A program made the position numbers and the translations under genes. From Actinomyces johnsonii (GTDB taxonomy: Bacteria > Actinomycetota > Actinomycetes > Actinomycetales > Actinomycetaceae), in the NCBI RefSeq assembly GCF_006546835.1, contig NZ_VICB01000011.1:1-61040 (forward strand): DNA of 61,040 nucleotides, written 5' to 3'. The notes below the pieces were generated by a model, which saw nothing but the letters and a program-made list of their open reading frames with translations, had not been told where the DNA came from and searched no databases. Shown here piece by piece: positions 7,976-16,058 of the stretch (position 1 is its first letter; every line of letters starts with the position of its first letter).

Positions 7976-9232
7976 ATGCCCGCAACGAGTTCTGTCCTCG
8001 CTGAACCGCTCACCCTGCCCTGCGGGGTGACTGTGAAGAACCGTTTCTTCAAGGCGCCCATGCACGAGGCCCTAGGAACTCCCGGTCTGGGGCCCTCGCA
8101 GGACATCGTGGACCTCTACGGGCGCTGGGCAGCTGGCGGCTCCGGGGTCCTGGTGACCGGAAATGTCGCGGTCGACTCCCGCCACCTGGGGGAGCCTGGC
8201 AACATCGTCGTCGAGGACGAGTCCCACCTGGAGATGCTGCGGCGTTGGGCGCAGGCCGGTACCGCCGGCGGTACCCAGTTGTGGATGCAGATCAATCACC
8301 CCGGCAGGCAGTCTCCCCGCTCGGTCAATCTCCACCCGGTCGCTCCCAGCGAGATTTCGAGCGCGGGCGGCTACGGGCGGTTCTTCGCGCCACCCCGCGA
8401 GCTCAGCCGCGAGGAGATCGGCGACGTCGTGCGCCGTTTCGTCACCACCGCCCGCGTCGCCAAGAAGGCGGGCTTCACCGGCGTTGAGATCCATGCCGCC
8501 CATGGTTACCTCATCAGCCAGTTCCTCTCCCCGGTGGACAATCATCGCACCGACGAATACGGAGGCTCCCTGGAGGGACGCATGCGCTTCCTCATCGAGA
8601 TCTATCAGGGCATGCGCGAGACCCTGGGGCCTGACTTCCCCATCGCCGTCAAGCTCAACTCCTCCGATGGCGACCCCGGCGGCATGAGTCAGGAGGACTC
8701 GCTGCGCGTCGCAGTCCGCCTGTCCGAGCTGGGGGTGGACGTCCTGGAGATCTCGGGCGGCACTTATCGCAAGCCGGTTTTCGAAGAGACCGACAGCAGC
8801 GTTGAGGACCACCGTCGCGGCGTCTACTTCGCCGACTACGCGCGCCGTCTCAAGGAGCTCGTCTCCATGCCGGTGGCGCTCACCGGCGGCTTCCGCTCCG
8901 CGTCGGACATGGAGGAGGCTGTCGCCGAGGGGCTGACCGATTTTGTGGGGATCGGGCGGCCCTTGGCCCTCGTTCCCGACCTGCCGCAGCGCATTCTCAA
9001 CGGTGTGGGCCGACGCCGGATCGAACTGCCCCGCATCTCCACACGAGTCAAGGCGCTCGACGAGGCGCTCGGCGGTGTCCTGCTCATCGGCTGGTACGAG
9101 ATGCAGATGCACCGGCTCGCTCGGGGCGGTTACGCCTCGGCCCATGGCAACGGGCTCGCCGCCCTGGCCTTCACGGTGCGCAGGCATGGGCTCGGTGCGC
9201 TGATGCCCCGCAGAGCGCGGCGGCGCGGCTGA
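7976..9232 (+). CDS. NADH:flavin oxidoreductase of the old yellow enzyme family
   Basis: This protein of about 418 residues is a single FMN-binding TIM barrel. Visible family features are VKNRFFKAPMHEAL near the N terminus, QINHPGRQ, the active-site His pair in VEIHAAHGYLISQFLSP (about residues 174-190), DEYGGSLEGRMRF, and the C-terminal phosphate-binding strand ALTGGF followed by DFVGIGRPL. Family members reduce activated alkenes with NAD(P)H; the substrate is unknown. ATG 7976 follows CGAAAGG and gives the usual N terminus; an upstream GTG at 7928 adds 16 unrelated residues. An ArsR regulator follows on the same strand after 59 bases. Confidence 0.88.
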   Translation: MPATSSVLAEPLTLPCGVTVKNRFFKAPMHEALGTPGLGPSQDIVDLYGRWAAGGSGVLVTGNVAVDSRHLGEPGNIVVEDESHLEMLRRWAQAGTAGGTQLWMQINHPGRQSPRSVNLHPVAPSEISSAGGYGRFFAPPRELSREEIGDVVRRFVTTARVAKKAGFTGVEIHAAHGYLISQFLSPVDNHRTDEYGGSLEGRMRFLIEIYQGMRETLGPDFPIAVKLNSSDGDPGGMSQEDSLRVAVRLSELGVDVLEISGGTYRKPVFEETDSSVEDHRRGVYFADYARRLKELVSMPVALTGGFRSASDMEEAVAEGLTDFVGIGRPLALVPDLPQRILNGVGRRRIELPRISTRVKALDEALGGVLLIGWYEMQMHRLARGGYASAHGNGLAALAFTVRRHGLGALMPRRARRRG

Positions 9233-9291
9233 CGGTGGTACGGCACGGCGCCGGACACTGTGATCGCAGGAACTAAGAGAGCGCAAGAGCC

Positions 9292-9681
9292 GTGACTCGT
9301 CATGTTGCTGATGAAGAGGAGAACGGCCGGGCCGAGCATCCGGCTGACCGGTGCAGCATCGCCATCCTCAATGACTGCATCCCCATGTTCGAGGCCCTCA
9401 AGGACCCCTCGCGTCAGCAGATTGTCGTCCACCTTCTCCAGCATGGCCCGCAGACGGTCGGGGAGATCGCCCAGGTCTCACCGCTGTCTCGCACCGCCGT
9501 CTCCCACCACGTCAAGCTGCTGGAGCGGGCGGGGTTGCTGGAGATCACGAAGGTGTCGACCCGGCGCATTTGCCGGGTTCGCAGTGACGAGACCCTGGGG
9601 CTGCTCAGAGGACTCGTCGGTGCGCTGGAGTCCGACCTCGAGACGCTCGGGCACGAGCAGGCTCAGAAGTCACCGGCCTGA
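9292..9681 (+). CDS. ArsR-family winged-helix transcriptional regulator
   Basis: This 129-residue protein has the ArsR winged helix: MFEALKDPSRQQIVVHLLQ, GEIAQVSPLSRTAVSHHVKLLERAGLLE and a basic wing (KVSTRRICRV). There is no CxC metal motif in the recognition helix, so a non-metal signal is likely. A GTG start with AAGAG upstream is used. It follows the old-yellow-enzyme gene closely and may regulate it, although no operator could be tied to it. Confidence 0.85.
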   Translation: MTRHVADEEENGRAEHPADRCSIAILNDCIPMFEALKDPSRQQIVVHLLQHGPQTVGEIAQVSPLSRTAVSHHVKLLERAGLLEITKVSTRRICRVRSDETLGLLRGLVGALESDLETLGHEQAQKSPA

Positions 9682-9716
9682 CGGAGCCTAGGTGGGCCCG
9701 AGCGTCACGGGGCGGC

Positions 9717-9986
9717 CTACTTGCCGTCGCTCATGGAGCCGGAGGTAGGGCTATCGGACATCTTGTCATCCGACATCTTCTCGTCGGACATCTTCCCGTC
9801 CTTGGTCTTGTCGTCGCTCATCTTTCCGTCGGACATCTTGCCGTCACTCATGGTGCCGTCCGGGGTGGAGGTCTGCTCCATCTTGTCCATCGTGCCCTTG
9901 TCGGCATCCGTTGAGCCGCAGGCGGCGGTGCCCACGGCGAGTGCGGCGACGAGAAGGGCGGCGGATACGATCTTGCGAGTGCGCAT
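9717..9986 (-). CDS. lipoprotein with a pentapeptide (MSDxK) tandem repeat
   Basis: This 89-residue protein has a lipoprotein signal peptide (MRTRKIVSAALLVAALAVGTAAC) with a predicted lipid-modified Cys at about residue 23. The mature part is almost entirely a charged repeat with a 5-residue period (MSDGK, MSDGK, MSDDK, TKDGK, MSDEK, MSDDK), ending in SPTSGSMSDGK. It resembles the pentapeptide MXKDX secreted-repeat proteins of other bacteria, which are of unknown function. ATG 9986 was chosen over an upstream start because GAGGAG precedes it and the signal peptide begins there. It is expected on the outer face of the membrane. Confidence 0.75.
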   Translation of the reverse strand: MRTRKIVSAALLVAALAVGTAACGSTDADKGTMDKMEQTSTPDGTMSDGKMSDGKMSDDKTKDGKMSDEKMSDDKMSDSPTSGSMSDGK

Positions 9987-10086
9987 AGGAACTCCTCGGT
10001 GAAGTGATGGGGTGAATGGCGGCGCACCGACCGTGCGCACCGTCATCAGGAGTTCGGAGCCGAGCGAGAGTCGGATGGGACCCGGT

Positions 10087-10104
10087 GAGTGACTTAGTTC
10101 ACTC
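10087..10104. promoter_or_regulatory. inverted repeat upstream of the repeat lipoprotein
   Basis: GAGTGA and TCACTC flank CTTAGT. The site is about 100 bases before the lipoprotein start and just after the stop codon of the next gene. It is a possible operator only. Confidence 0.3.
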
Positions 10105-10130
10105 AGAGGCGGATGTGAACGGAGATACCT

Positions 10131-11534
10131 CTACCTCGTGTAGGGGCGATATCGCTGGTAACGGGGGGTCGCTGTCGGTCCGGTCGGCGACGTCCCCTGA
10201 AGTGCCTGCATGCGCCTGTCGGCGGAGGAACTGCGATGCAGCAGCACTGCCACCGCCATGGCGATGAGGCCCAGAAGGATCGACGACACCCATGTCCGGA
10301 AGGTTGCGTAGGGGTGGCCCCCCTGGCCAACGTTGGTGAATCCGAGTGCGGCGATGATGGATGTGCCGGTCATGCCGAATATGGAGAGAATACAAATATT
10401 GTGCAGAGCAACGAGCATCGGACCGATTCCGCAGAGTTTTGCGAATGTGGACCTGTGTGATGGACGGTATCCAAAACGTAGTGCGACGGCGGAGAAGATG
10501 GCGATGATGACCGTCAGGAGGACTCCTAGAACGTACGGAGTTCCGGGGAACTCGTTCGAAGGCGATGGGACCATCCACAGCCCTACCGCGGTAGCTCGTA
10601 TGGAGTTGTCGTTGAAGGCGTACAGGGCGGATCTCATGAGACGATGAAGCATGCTCACAAGTATGAACAGATTGATCGCCAGTCCCAGGGTGACCGGCCA
10701 TGGCCATGGAGACGGCGTGCGCTGATTCATGAATACTGTTGCGATTGCAGCACTACCGGTCGCCAGGAGGCACAGGATGGGTAGAGGATTGCCGATGATG
10801 TCGTTGTTAAAAATGAGGACATCGATCAGCAGCAGTTGAAGAGCTGTCGCCACTATCACTGCGCCGGATTTATTCTTATATATCGCTCTCAGTGAGAAGA
10901 AGAGAAGGAGCATCCACCAGGCACCCAGAGTGTAAAGGATGTAGAGCGCCAGCTCGATGATGAATTTCGGGGTGAATCCCTGATCGGTGTGGAAGGACGG
11001 ATGCTCGGAGGCGTCGATGCAAGTCCATATGATCTGGAGTACGCAAGCTACCAGGGTCGCGATCAGTGCGATGATCCGATCGCGTCGCCAGGATACGGGT
11101 GTGGCGGGGGCGGTCTGACGGGTAATGCTGGGCGATGGCTCCCGGACGAGCCGAGGTTGTGCGGAGGGCTGCGGGGCGGCGGGAACAGGGTGGGGAGAGG
11201 CAACTGGAACGGATCTGGGGAACGTTGCCGTGGGGATGACCGAAGAGGGGGCTGTGCCCGTTGCGCCGGAGACGATCCTGCTGGCCGGTTGTCCGATGCT
11301 GGAGAGGTGTTGCGGCACTGGCCGCGTCGGAGTGGCGGTCTGTCCCTGGAGGTAGGGGTAGTCGACTGGCGGGGCGGGGTAGGGTGATGAGCCGTGCGCA
11401 TAGGCGGTGTACGGCGATGTGGATGGGGAGGGAATGCCGGAGGGCCGGCCGTACGACTGCGCAGGAGTCTCCTGGGATCTGCCTGATGCGGAAGATGCTG
11501 GGGGAACCTGAGACGGCGGGAACGGCTGCGACAT
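10131..11534 (-). CDS. polytopic membrane protein with Pro-rich N terminus (paralogue of next gene)
   Basis: This 467-residue protein has about 150 cytoplasmic residues rich in Pro, Ser, Gln and Tyr, then roughly eight predicted membrane segments from near residue 155 (IIALIATLVACVLQIIWTC) to near 440 (ILLGLIAMAVAVLLH), and a basic Tyr/Arg C terminus (YQRYRPYTR). The next gene upstream encodes a protein of almost identical length and layout, so the two are tandem paralogues. No transporter motif is seen and no function is assigned. The start has CACAAT six bases upstream (11541-11546). Codon use is less G/C-biased than in nearby housekeeping genes. Confidence 0.65.
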   Translation of the reverse strand: MSQPFPPSQVPPASSASGRSQETPAQSYGRPSGIPSPSTSPYTAYAHGSSPYPAPPVDYPYLQGQTATPTRPVPQHLSSIGQPASRIVSGATGTAPSSVIPTATFPRSVPVASPHPVPAAPQPSAQPRLVREPSPSITRQTAPATPVSWRRDRIIALIATLVACVLQIIWTCIDASEHPSFHTDQGFTPKFIIELALYILYTLGAWWMLLLFFSLRAIYKNKSGAVIVATALQLLLIDVLIFNNDIIGNPLPILCLLATGSAAIATVFMNQRTPSPWPWPVTLGLAINLFILVSMLHRLMRSALYAFNDNSIRATAVGLWMVPSPSNEFPGTPYVLGVLLTVIIAIFSAVALRFGYRPSHRSTFAKLCGIGPMLVALHNICILSIFGMTGTSIIAALGFTNVGQGGHPYATFRTWVSSILLGLIAMAVAVLLHRSSSADRRMQALQGTSPTGPTATPRYQRYRPYTR

Positions 11535-11615
11535 AACTGCATTGTGGCCGACCTAGTGGTCGGTGTCGATGAGCGAGACCAACCTGTGTATCAGCGTCAC
11601 GGCTCCTGAACGATC

Positions 11616-13025
11616 TCAGTACCCGCCTCCCGTGGGCCACTGGGGCCGGCCATATTGACGGAAGCGACTCTGCATGCCCTGTGTGCTCGGTGCGCCTGAG
11701 GCACGAGGGCCGTACTGGTTGCCGTTGGCGGGTGGTGAGGCGAGGGAGCGATGCCCTGCGAGCAGCGTGGCCCCAATGAGGATGGCTCCGACGATGATGA
11801 TGGTCACCACTTCCAATCCCATGTCGGAGGGCTTGTGCGCGTGTCCGCCGCTGGTGGGCAACCCGTAGGCAAGGACGATGATGAGGTTGCAGAGGGTCAG
11901 AAGAGAGACGGCGGTGACGGATGTGATTCGGAAGCCTCTGCTGCGGGGCGAACGCATCCCCAGGACGACTCCGACGGCGGCCAGAGAAGTGATCGCGACC
12001 GAAATGATCAATCCCGGTGCTAGGGGAAGCCCGACTCCTCCTGAGTTCGACCACATGAGCCATGTGCTGGCCGTGTACTCACTGAGGCTCTCGCCGTTCG
12101 ATACCGTCGTGTAGGTGATGACGCCGAATTCTCCTAGGCGGAGAATGTTGTTGAGCAGAACGAACTGACAGGCCCCCAGAGCCAGGGTGACGGTCCACGG
12201 TTGCGGATCCTTCAGACGCTGATTGAGCTGTACCGTCAAGACGGCAGCGATAGAGGTGACGATGAAGGAGAGGACAGTGCAGACGGCATATAGGCCGGCC
12301 TGCGGATCGTTGTTGGATGTGCCGCTCAGCAGCCCGAGTACTCCATAACCGAACCACAGCGCAAGCCCCACCATCTCGCAGACCGGTTGGTTGCGGAACA
12401 GGTGGCGTAATCCGAAGTAAAACGACCAGATCACCGGTGTGACGCCGACGAGCATCATAGTGATGAGTAAGAAGACCAGCCAGTCGGACCCTCCTGCGAG
12501 GCTGAGAAGCAGGGTGATGAATGAGACGGCCTCGATAGTGGCGGCAAGGATCATCATGATCAGCGCCGCCGTCTTTTCACCGCGCCACGGCACGTGATGT
12601 CCTGTGCCGTTGGCCCGGGATGTCGCCGTCTCCGCGCTCGGGTGGCCCGGTCGCGCAAGCCGGCCTTCGGGGGAATAGCCCGGTGCGGTGGCCGCTCCGC
12701 TCAGGTAGGGGGAACCGGAAGTCGCATACGGCTGGTACTGCGATGTTCCTGCAGGGTCGGCGAAATACTGCAGCGCCGGCACCTGGGGCGACGGCGAGGG
12801 CTGCCCCGGGAATGTGGGACCTCCCGGAGTGGGATACATCGATTGGGGTGGGAACGCGAGCTGACCGGGATGCGCGTAGGGAGCGCGGCCGGCTGGCGGC
12901 GGCTGCCCATACGGCGCCCCGGCGTACGGGGCGTGCGCGGGATGCTGGCCGTAGGCGTCGTACGGCGAGTTCGACGAGCCGCCCTGGCCCTGAGATGCTC
13001 CCGAGTAGGGTGACGAATATGTCAT
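11616..13025 (-). CDS. polytopic membrane protein with Pro/Gly/Tyr-rich N terminus (paralogue)
   Basis: This 469-residue protein has about 145 low-complexity N-terminal residues rich in Pro, Tyr, Gly and Gln (for example SPYDAYGQHPAHAPYAGAPYG), then about eight predicted membrane segments beginning at AALIMMILAATIEAVSFI. It ends in a Tyr/Arg/Gly tail (RFRQYGRPQWPTGGGY) like that of its downstream paralogue. The Tyr/Pro-rich N terminus resembles cytoplasmic tails of actinobacterial membrane proteins that bind partners. Function is unknown. ATG 13025 has CAGGA upstream. Confidence 0.65.
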   Translation of the reverse strand: MTYSSPYSGASQGQGGSSNSPYDAYGQHPAHAPYAGAPYGQPPPAGRAPYAHPGQLAFPPQSMYPTPGGPTFPGQPSPSPQVPALQYFADPAGTSQYQPYATSGSPYLSGAATAPGYSPEGRLARPGHPSAETATSRANGTGHHVPWRGEKTAALIMMILAATIEAVSFITLLLSLAGGSDWLVFLLITMMLVGVTPVIWSFYFGLRHLFRNQPVCEMVGLALWFGYGVLGLLSGTSNNDPQAGLYAVCTVLSFIVTSIAAVLTVQLNQRLKDPQPWTVTLALGACQFVLLNNILRLGEFGVITYTTVSNGESLSEYTASTWLMWSNSGGVGLPLAPGLIISVAITSLAAVGVVLGMRSPRSRGFRITSVTAVSLLTLCNLIIVLAYGLPTSGGHAHKPSDMGLEVVTIIIVGAILIGATLLAGHRSLASPPANGNQYGPRASGAPSTQGMQSRFRQYGRPQWPTGGGY

Positions 13026-13080
13026 GACATGATCCTGATGGTCATTGCTGAGATTCCAGAGCTTCGTCTTCGCCCGGGTC

Positions 13081-13110
13081 CCCAGGGTGTCAGGACTCCT
13101 GAGCCCCTGG
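13081..13110. terminator. stem-loop downstream of the inactive amidotransferase homologue
   Basis: CCAGGG and CCCTGG outer arms enclose TCAGGACTCCTGA. It lies just past the stop codon at 13115. No strong U-tract follows, so it is a weak terminator candidate. Confidence 0.35.
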
Positions 13111-13114
13111 CGTC

Positions 13115-13852
13115 TCAGCCGCGTGCGAAGTGCGAGGCGAAGTTGCGGATGATCTGTCCGGCGTCGTGCGCATCGGAGGACCTGGCCTGGGTGAGGATGT
13201 CCTCGCTCATGTCCGGGTCGCCGTAGCCGGCTTCGTCGTAGATGCTCACGCGCTGCTCGAACCGGGCGGCGTCGAGCTCGGGGTTGAACTGGCAGGCGTA
13301 GACCTTCTCGCCCACGCGCAGCATCTGAACGGGGCAGTCGGGCGAGCTCGCCAGCAGCGTCGCGTGTGCGGGCACCTCGCCCACGCCCTCGTAGTGACCG
13401 GCGAACACGGTGATCGCCTGCGGGAGCCCCGCCAGGATCGGATCCTCACGGCCCTCCGCCGTCAGGAACAGGTCGACGGCGCCCAGCTCCTCGCCGAACT
13501 CCTCATAGGTCCCGGTGCCCAGGTAGGCGGCCAGGATTTGGAACGCGACGCCGGTGGCCAGGAGCGGGATCCCCTCTTTGAGTATGACCGTGAGCAGCTC
13601 GCGGATCTGCTCCTCGACGTGCTGCTGGCTGCGGGTCTTCTCCGCCGCCGGTGTGTCTGCGTTGTAGGGGCTGGCGCCGATGAGCACCCCGGAGACATCG
13701 GCAGCGGTGAAGGAGGCGAGGAAGTCGACCTCCTCCAGAGCGATGTGCTGCAGATCGCCGCGCGACAAACCGCTCTGGGTCAGGAAGGATTCGTACTCGT
13801 CCTGCGCTGCCTCGTGTTCGGGGCGCGTCGTCACCATGATGAAAGGCTTCAC
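13115..13852 (-). CDS. glutamine amidotransferase homologue lacking catalytic Cys and His
   Basis: This 245-residue protein is collinear with the amidotransferase at 6500-7243 from KPF at the N terminus to the last helix. The nucleophile segment FFGACYGVG is LLATGVAFQ here, so Cys is replaced by Gly (residue 101). QFHPE is QFNPE, so His is replaced by Asn (residue 190); only the Glu is kept. The reading frame is intact and surrounding residues are conserved, which argues for a retained non-catalytic role such as binding or regulation. GTG 13852 was chosen because it matches the paralogue and has TACAGT six bases upstream; a longer reading to 14074 has no support. Confidence 0.8.
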   Translation of the reverse strand: MKPFIMVTTRPEHEAAQDEYESFLTQSGLSRGDLQHIALEEVDFLASFTAADVSGVLIGASPYNADTPAAEKTRSQQHVEEQIRELLTVILKEGIPLLATGVAFQILAAYLGTGTYEEFGEELGAVDLFLTAEGREDPILAGLPQAITVFAGHYEGVGEVPAHATLLASSPDCPVQMLRVGEKVYACQFNPELDAARFEQRVSIYDEAGYGDPDMSEDILTQARSSDAHDAGQIIRNFASHFARG

Positions 13853-13858
13853 GGCACC

Positions 13859-13864
13859 ACTGTA
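13859..13864 (-). promoter_or_regulatory. -10 hexamer of a predicted leaderless promoter
   Basis: TACAGT on the minus strand ends six bases before the GTG at 13852. Confidence 0.55.
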
Positions 13865-13890
13865 GGGGACCGGCCGGAGGGACGGGGCTC

Positions 13891-14271
13891 CTAGAACACG
13901 AGCAGCATGAGCGCGATGAGGAGCCAGAGGAGGGTGAAGGCGACTCCGAGGATGAGTCCCAGCCAGGCGATGCCCTCGCCAGAGTTGTAGCTGCGGCGCA
14001 GCCGCCGTAGCGCGCCGATGCCCAGGATGATCGCGGCGACGCCGACAAGGGGGACGAGACCGAGCAGCCCGCAAACCAGGGCGGCTGTGGCCCCTGAGTC
14101 CGTACGGGGGCGGGGCGCCGTGTAGCCGGGGCCGGAGAAGATCTCCGCAGGATTGAGGTTCTCAGTGCCGGGGAAGATGAACCCCGGCGGGAGCCCGTCG
14201 ACGTACTGCTCCGAGCCCGGGGAGAAGGTCGGCGCGCTCTGTCCTGGAGGTGCGGTCCGGGCGGTGCTCAT
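13891..14271 (-). CDS. DUF4190-type small membrane protein
   Basis: This 126-residue protein has a Pro/Gly/Ser-rich cytoplasmic N terminus of about 60 residues, then two hydrophobic segments (AALVCGLLGLVPLVGVAAIILGIGAL and IAWLGLILGVAFTLLWLLIAL) joined by a basic loop (RRLRRSYNSGEG). The layout is that of DUF4190 proteins, which are abundant in actinobacteria and lack a defined function. ATG 14271 (MSTARTAPPG) follows a GAGG stretch; the upstream extension is ordinary intergenic-like sequence. Confidence 0.7.
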   Translation of the reverse strand: MSTARTAPPGQSAPTFSPGSEQYVDGLPPGFIFPGTENLNPAEIFSGPGYTAPRPRTDSGATAALVCGLLGLVPLVGVAAIILGIGALRRLRRSYNSGEGIAWLGLILGVAFTLLWLLIALMLLVF

Positions 14272-14443
14272 GACCTCATCATGCCCGCCGGCGCCCGAGG
14301 AGTCATCGTTCCCGCGGAGGAGTCGAGCGAAAGGGCGGGGAGAGTAGGCGGGGGCTGGGCGCAGGGACGAGGCGCTGTTGCCGCCGGTGCCGGCCGGCGG
14401 CCCGCCTCGGAGTGCCCGACCGGCACGGCTACCGGCCACGGTC

Positions 14444-14473
14444 TATGCTGAAGCCCCGGCAGAGCCTGCCGGG
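14444..14473 (+). promoter_or_regulatory. promoter and leader hairpin of the uracil/xanthine permease
   Basis: TATGCT at 14444-14449 is a good -10 box. It is followed at once by an 8-bp stem-loop (CCCGGCAG, loop AGC, CTGCCGGG; 14455-14473), about 85 bases before the start codon. A leader hairpin could mean attenuation, as for PyrR-controlled uracil transporters, but no PyrR-binding consensus was recognised. Confidence 0.35.
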
Positions 14474-14559
14474 TCCTGCCGAGCGTCCCGCGGGCCTGCC
14501 GTACGCAGTTCTCCTACGGGGCACCATCAATCCCCTTTTGCTCAGGCAGGAGATCATCT

Positions 14560-16005
14560 GTGTCCTCTTCCCCTTCTCTCGGCTGGCGCCTTCACGGCGA
14601 TGGTCGTTCGATCGCCCCGGGCGAGGTCGTCGCCCCCGGTGAGCGCCTCACCTGGCCGCGCACGATCGGCATCGGCATCCAGCACGTCGTCGCCATGTTC
14701 GGCGCAACCTTCCTGGTGCCGCTTCTGACGGGCTTCGACCCGGCGACGACGCTGTTCTTCACCGGCACGGGCACGCTTCTGTTCCTGGGGATCACCTCCG
14801 GGCGCCTGCCCAGCTACCTGGGCTCCTCTTTCGCCCTCATCGCCCCCATAGGAGCGGTGACCGGCTACATGGCCGACGGCGGAGGCTCCATCGATCCCCA
14901 CAAGGCCTCCCTGGCCCAGGGCGGGATCATCGCGGCGGGAGTGTCCCTGCTGCTCGTGGGCGTCGTCGTCCATCTGGCGGGGGCCGGTTGGATCGACCGC
15001 CTCATGCCGCCGATCGTCACCGGTGCGATCGTCTCCCTCATCGGCTTCAACCTGGCGCCCTCGGCCTGGAACAACGTCAAGCAGGCTCCGGTGACGGCGG
15101 TCGTCACCATCGTGTCGATCCTGCTCATCACCGTGCTGTTCAAGGGGATCGTCGGGCGCCTGGCGATCCTCATCGGAGTGCTCATCGGCTACGCCACAGC
15201 CGTGGTGCGAGGCGAGGTGCAGTTCGACAAGGTGATCGACGCCCCCCTCCTGGGCCTGCCCCACTTCCACCCCCCGGCATTTGACCTCAGCTATCTGGGC
15301 CTGTTCATCCCCGTGGTGCTCGTCCTGGTCGCCGAGAACATCGGCCACGTCAAATCCGTCTCTGCGATGACCGGCGAGGACCTCGACGACGTCACCGGAC
15401 GCGCCCTGTTCGCCGATGGGCTGTCCACCGTGCTCGCCGGTGCCGGCGGCGGTTCTGGCACCACCACCTATGCGGAGAACATCGGCGTCATGGCCGCCAC
15501 CCGCGTCTACTCCACCGCCGCCTACGTCGTGGCGGCGCTGACTGCCCTGGGCCTGTCCCTGCTGCCGAAGTTCGGCGAGATCATCGCGACGATCCCGGCG
15601 GGCGTCCTGGGCGGCGCCGCAACGGTCCTCTACGGCATGATCGGCATGCTGGGGGTGCGCATCTGGGTGCAGAACCGAGTGGACTTCTCAGACCCCGTCA
15701 ACCTCAACACGGCGGCCGTGTCCATGGTGGTGGCCATCGCCAACTACACCCTGGCCTGGGGCGGCATGACCTTCGAGGGCATTGCGCTCGGTTCGGTGGC
15801 CGCGATCGGCATCTACCACGCCATGCGCTGGATTTCGAAGGTGCGCGGAACCAACCTGGAACAGGCCTCCCCGGCCTCTGCCCCCGCCGGCACCGAGCTG
15901 GAGGGCCCGGCCTACTCCAGTCGTGCCGCCCACGCGCCCTCGGCCGCCTCCCCGGCGGCGGGCTCGACGGCGTCGAGCCCCGAGGGCGATGGCGGTACGG
16001 ATTGA
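14560..16005 (+). CDS. uraA: uracil/xanthine permease (NCS2 family)
   Basis: This 481-residue inner-membrane protein matches the nucleobase:cation symporter-2 family throughout. It shows IGIQHVVAMFGATFLVPLLTG in the first helix, the substrate-site region around NIGHVKSVSAMTGEDL (family NxGH), and the signature GSGTTTYAENIGVMAATRVYS near residues 297-317. About 14 segments are predicted. Family members import uracil or xanthine with a cation. The C terminus carries an Ala/Pro/Ser-rich cytoplasmic tail. The GTG start follows CAGGAG at a good distance. Confidence 0.9.
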   Translation: MSSSPSLGWRLHGDGRSIAPGEVVAPGERLTWPRTIGIGIQHVVAMFGATFLVPLLTGFDPATTLFFTGTGTLLFLGITSGRLPSYLGSSFALIAPIGAVTGYMADGGGSIDPHKASLAQGGIIAAGVSLLLVGVVVHLAGAGWIDRLMPPIVTGAIVSLIGFNLAPSAWNNVKQAPVTAVVTIVSILLITVLFKGIVGRLAILIGVLIGYATAVVRGEVQFDKVIDAPLLGLPHFHPPAFDLSYLGLFIPVVLVLVAENIGHVKSVSAMTGEDLDDVTGRALFADGLSTVLAGAGGGSGTTTYAENIGVMAATRVYSTAAYVVAALTALGLSLLPKFGEIIATIPAGVLGGAATVLYGMIGMLGVRIWVQNRVDFSDPVNLNTAAVSMVVAIANYTLAWGGMTFEGIALGSVAAIGIYHAMRWISKVRGTNLEQASPASAPAGTELEGPAYSSRAAHAPSAASPAAGSTASSPEGDGGTD

Positions 16006-16008
16006 CGG

Positions 16009-16036
16009 GGGTCGGTGGCTCAAGGGGCGCCGACCC
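16009..16036. terminator. hairpin between convergent uraA and LytR_C genes
   Basis: GGGTCGG and CCGACCC form a 7-bp stem with a 14-base loop directly after the uraA stop. It could terminate transcription in both directions. Confidence 0.4.
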
Positions 16037-16058
16037 GCCTCCCCGATGGCGTCCCGGC

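Noticed and set aside
14440..14559. A riboswitch before the uracil/xanthine permease.
   Set aside because: Only one short hairpin follows the -10 box. No purine-, preQ1- or PyrR-type consensus could be recognised, so it is listed just as a leader hairpin.
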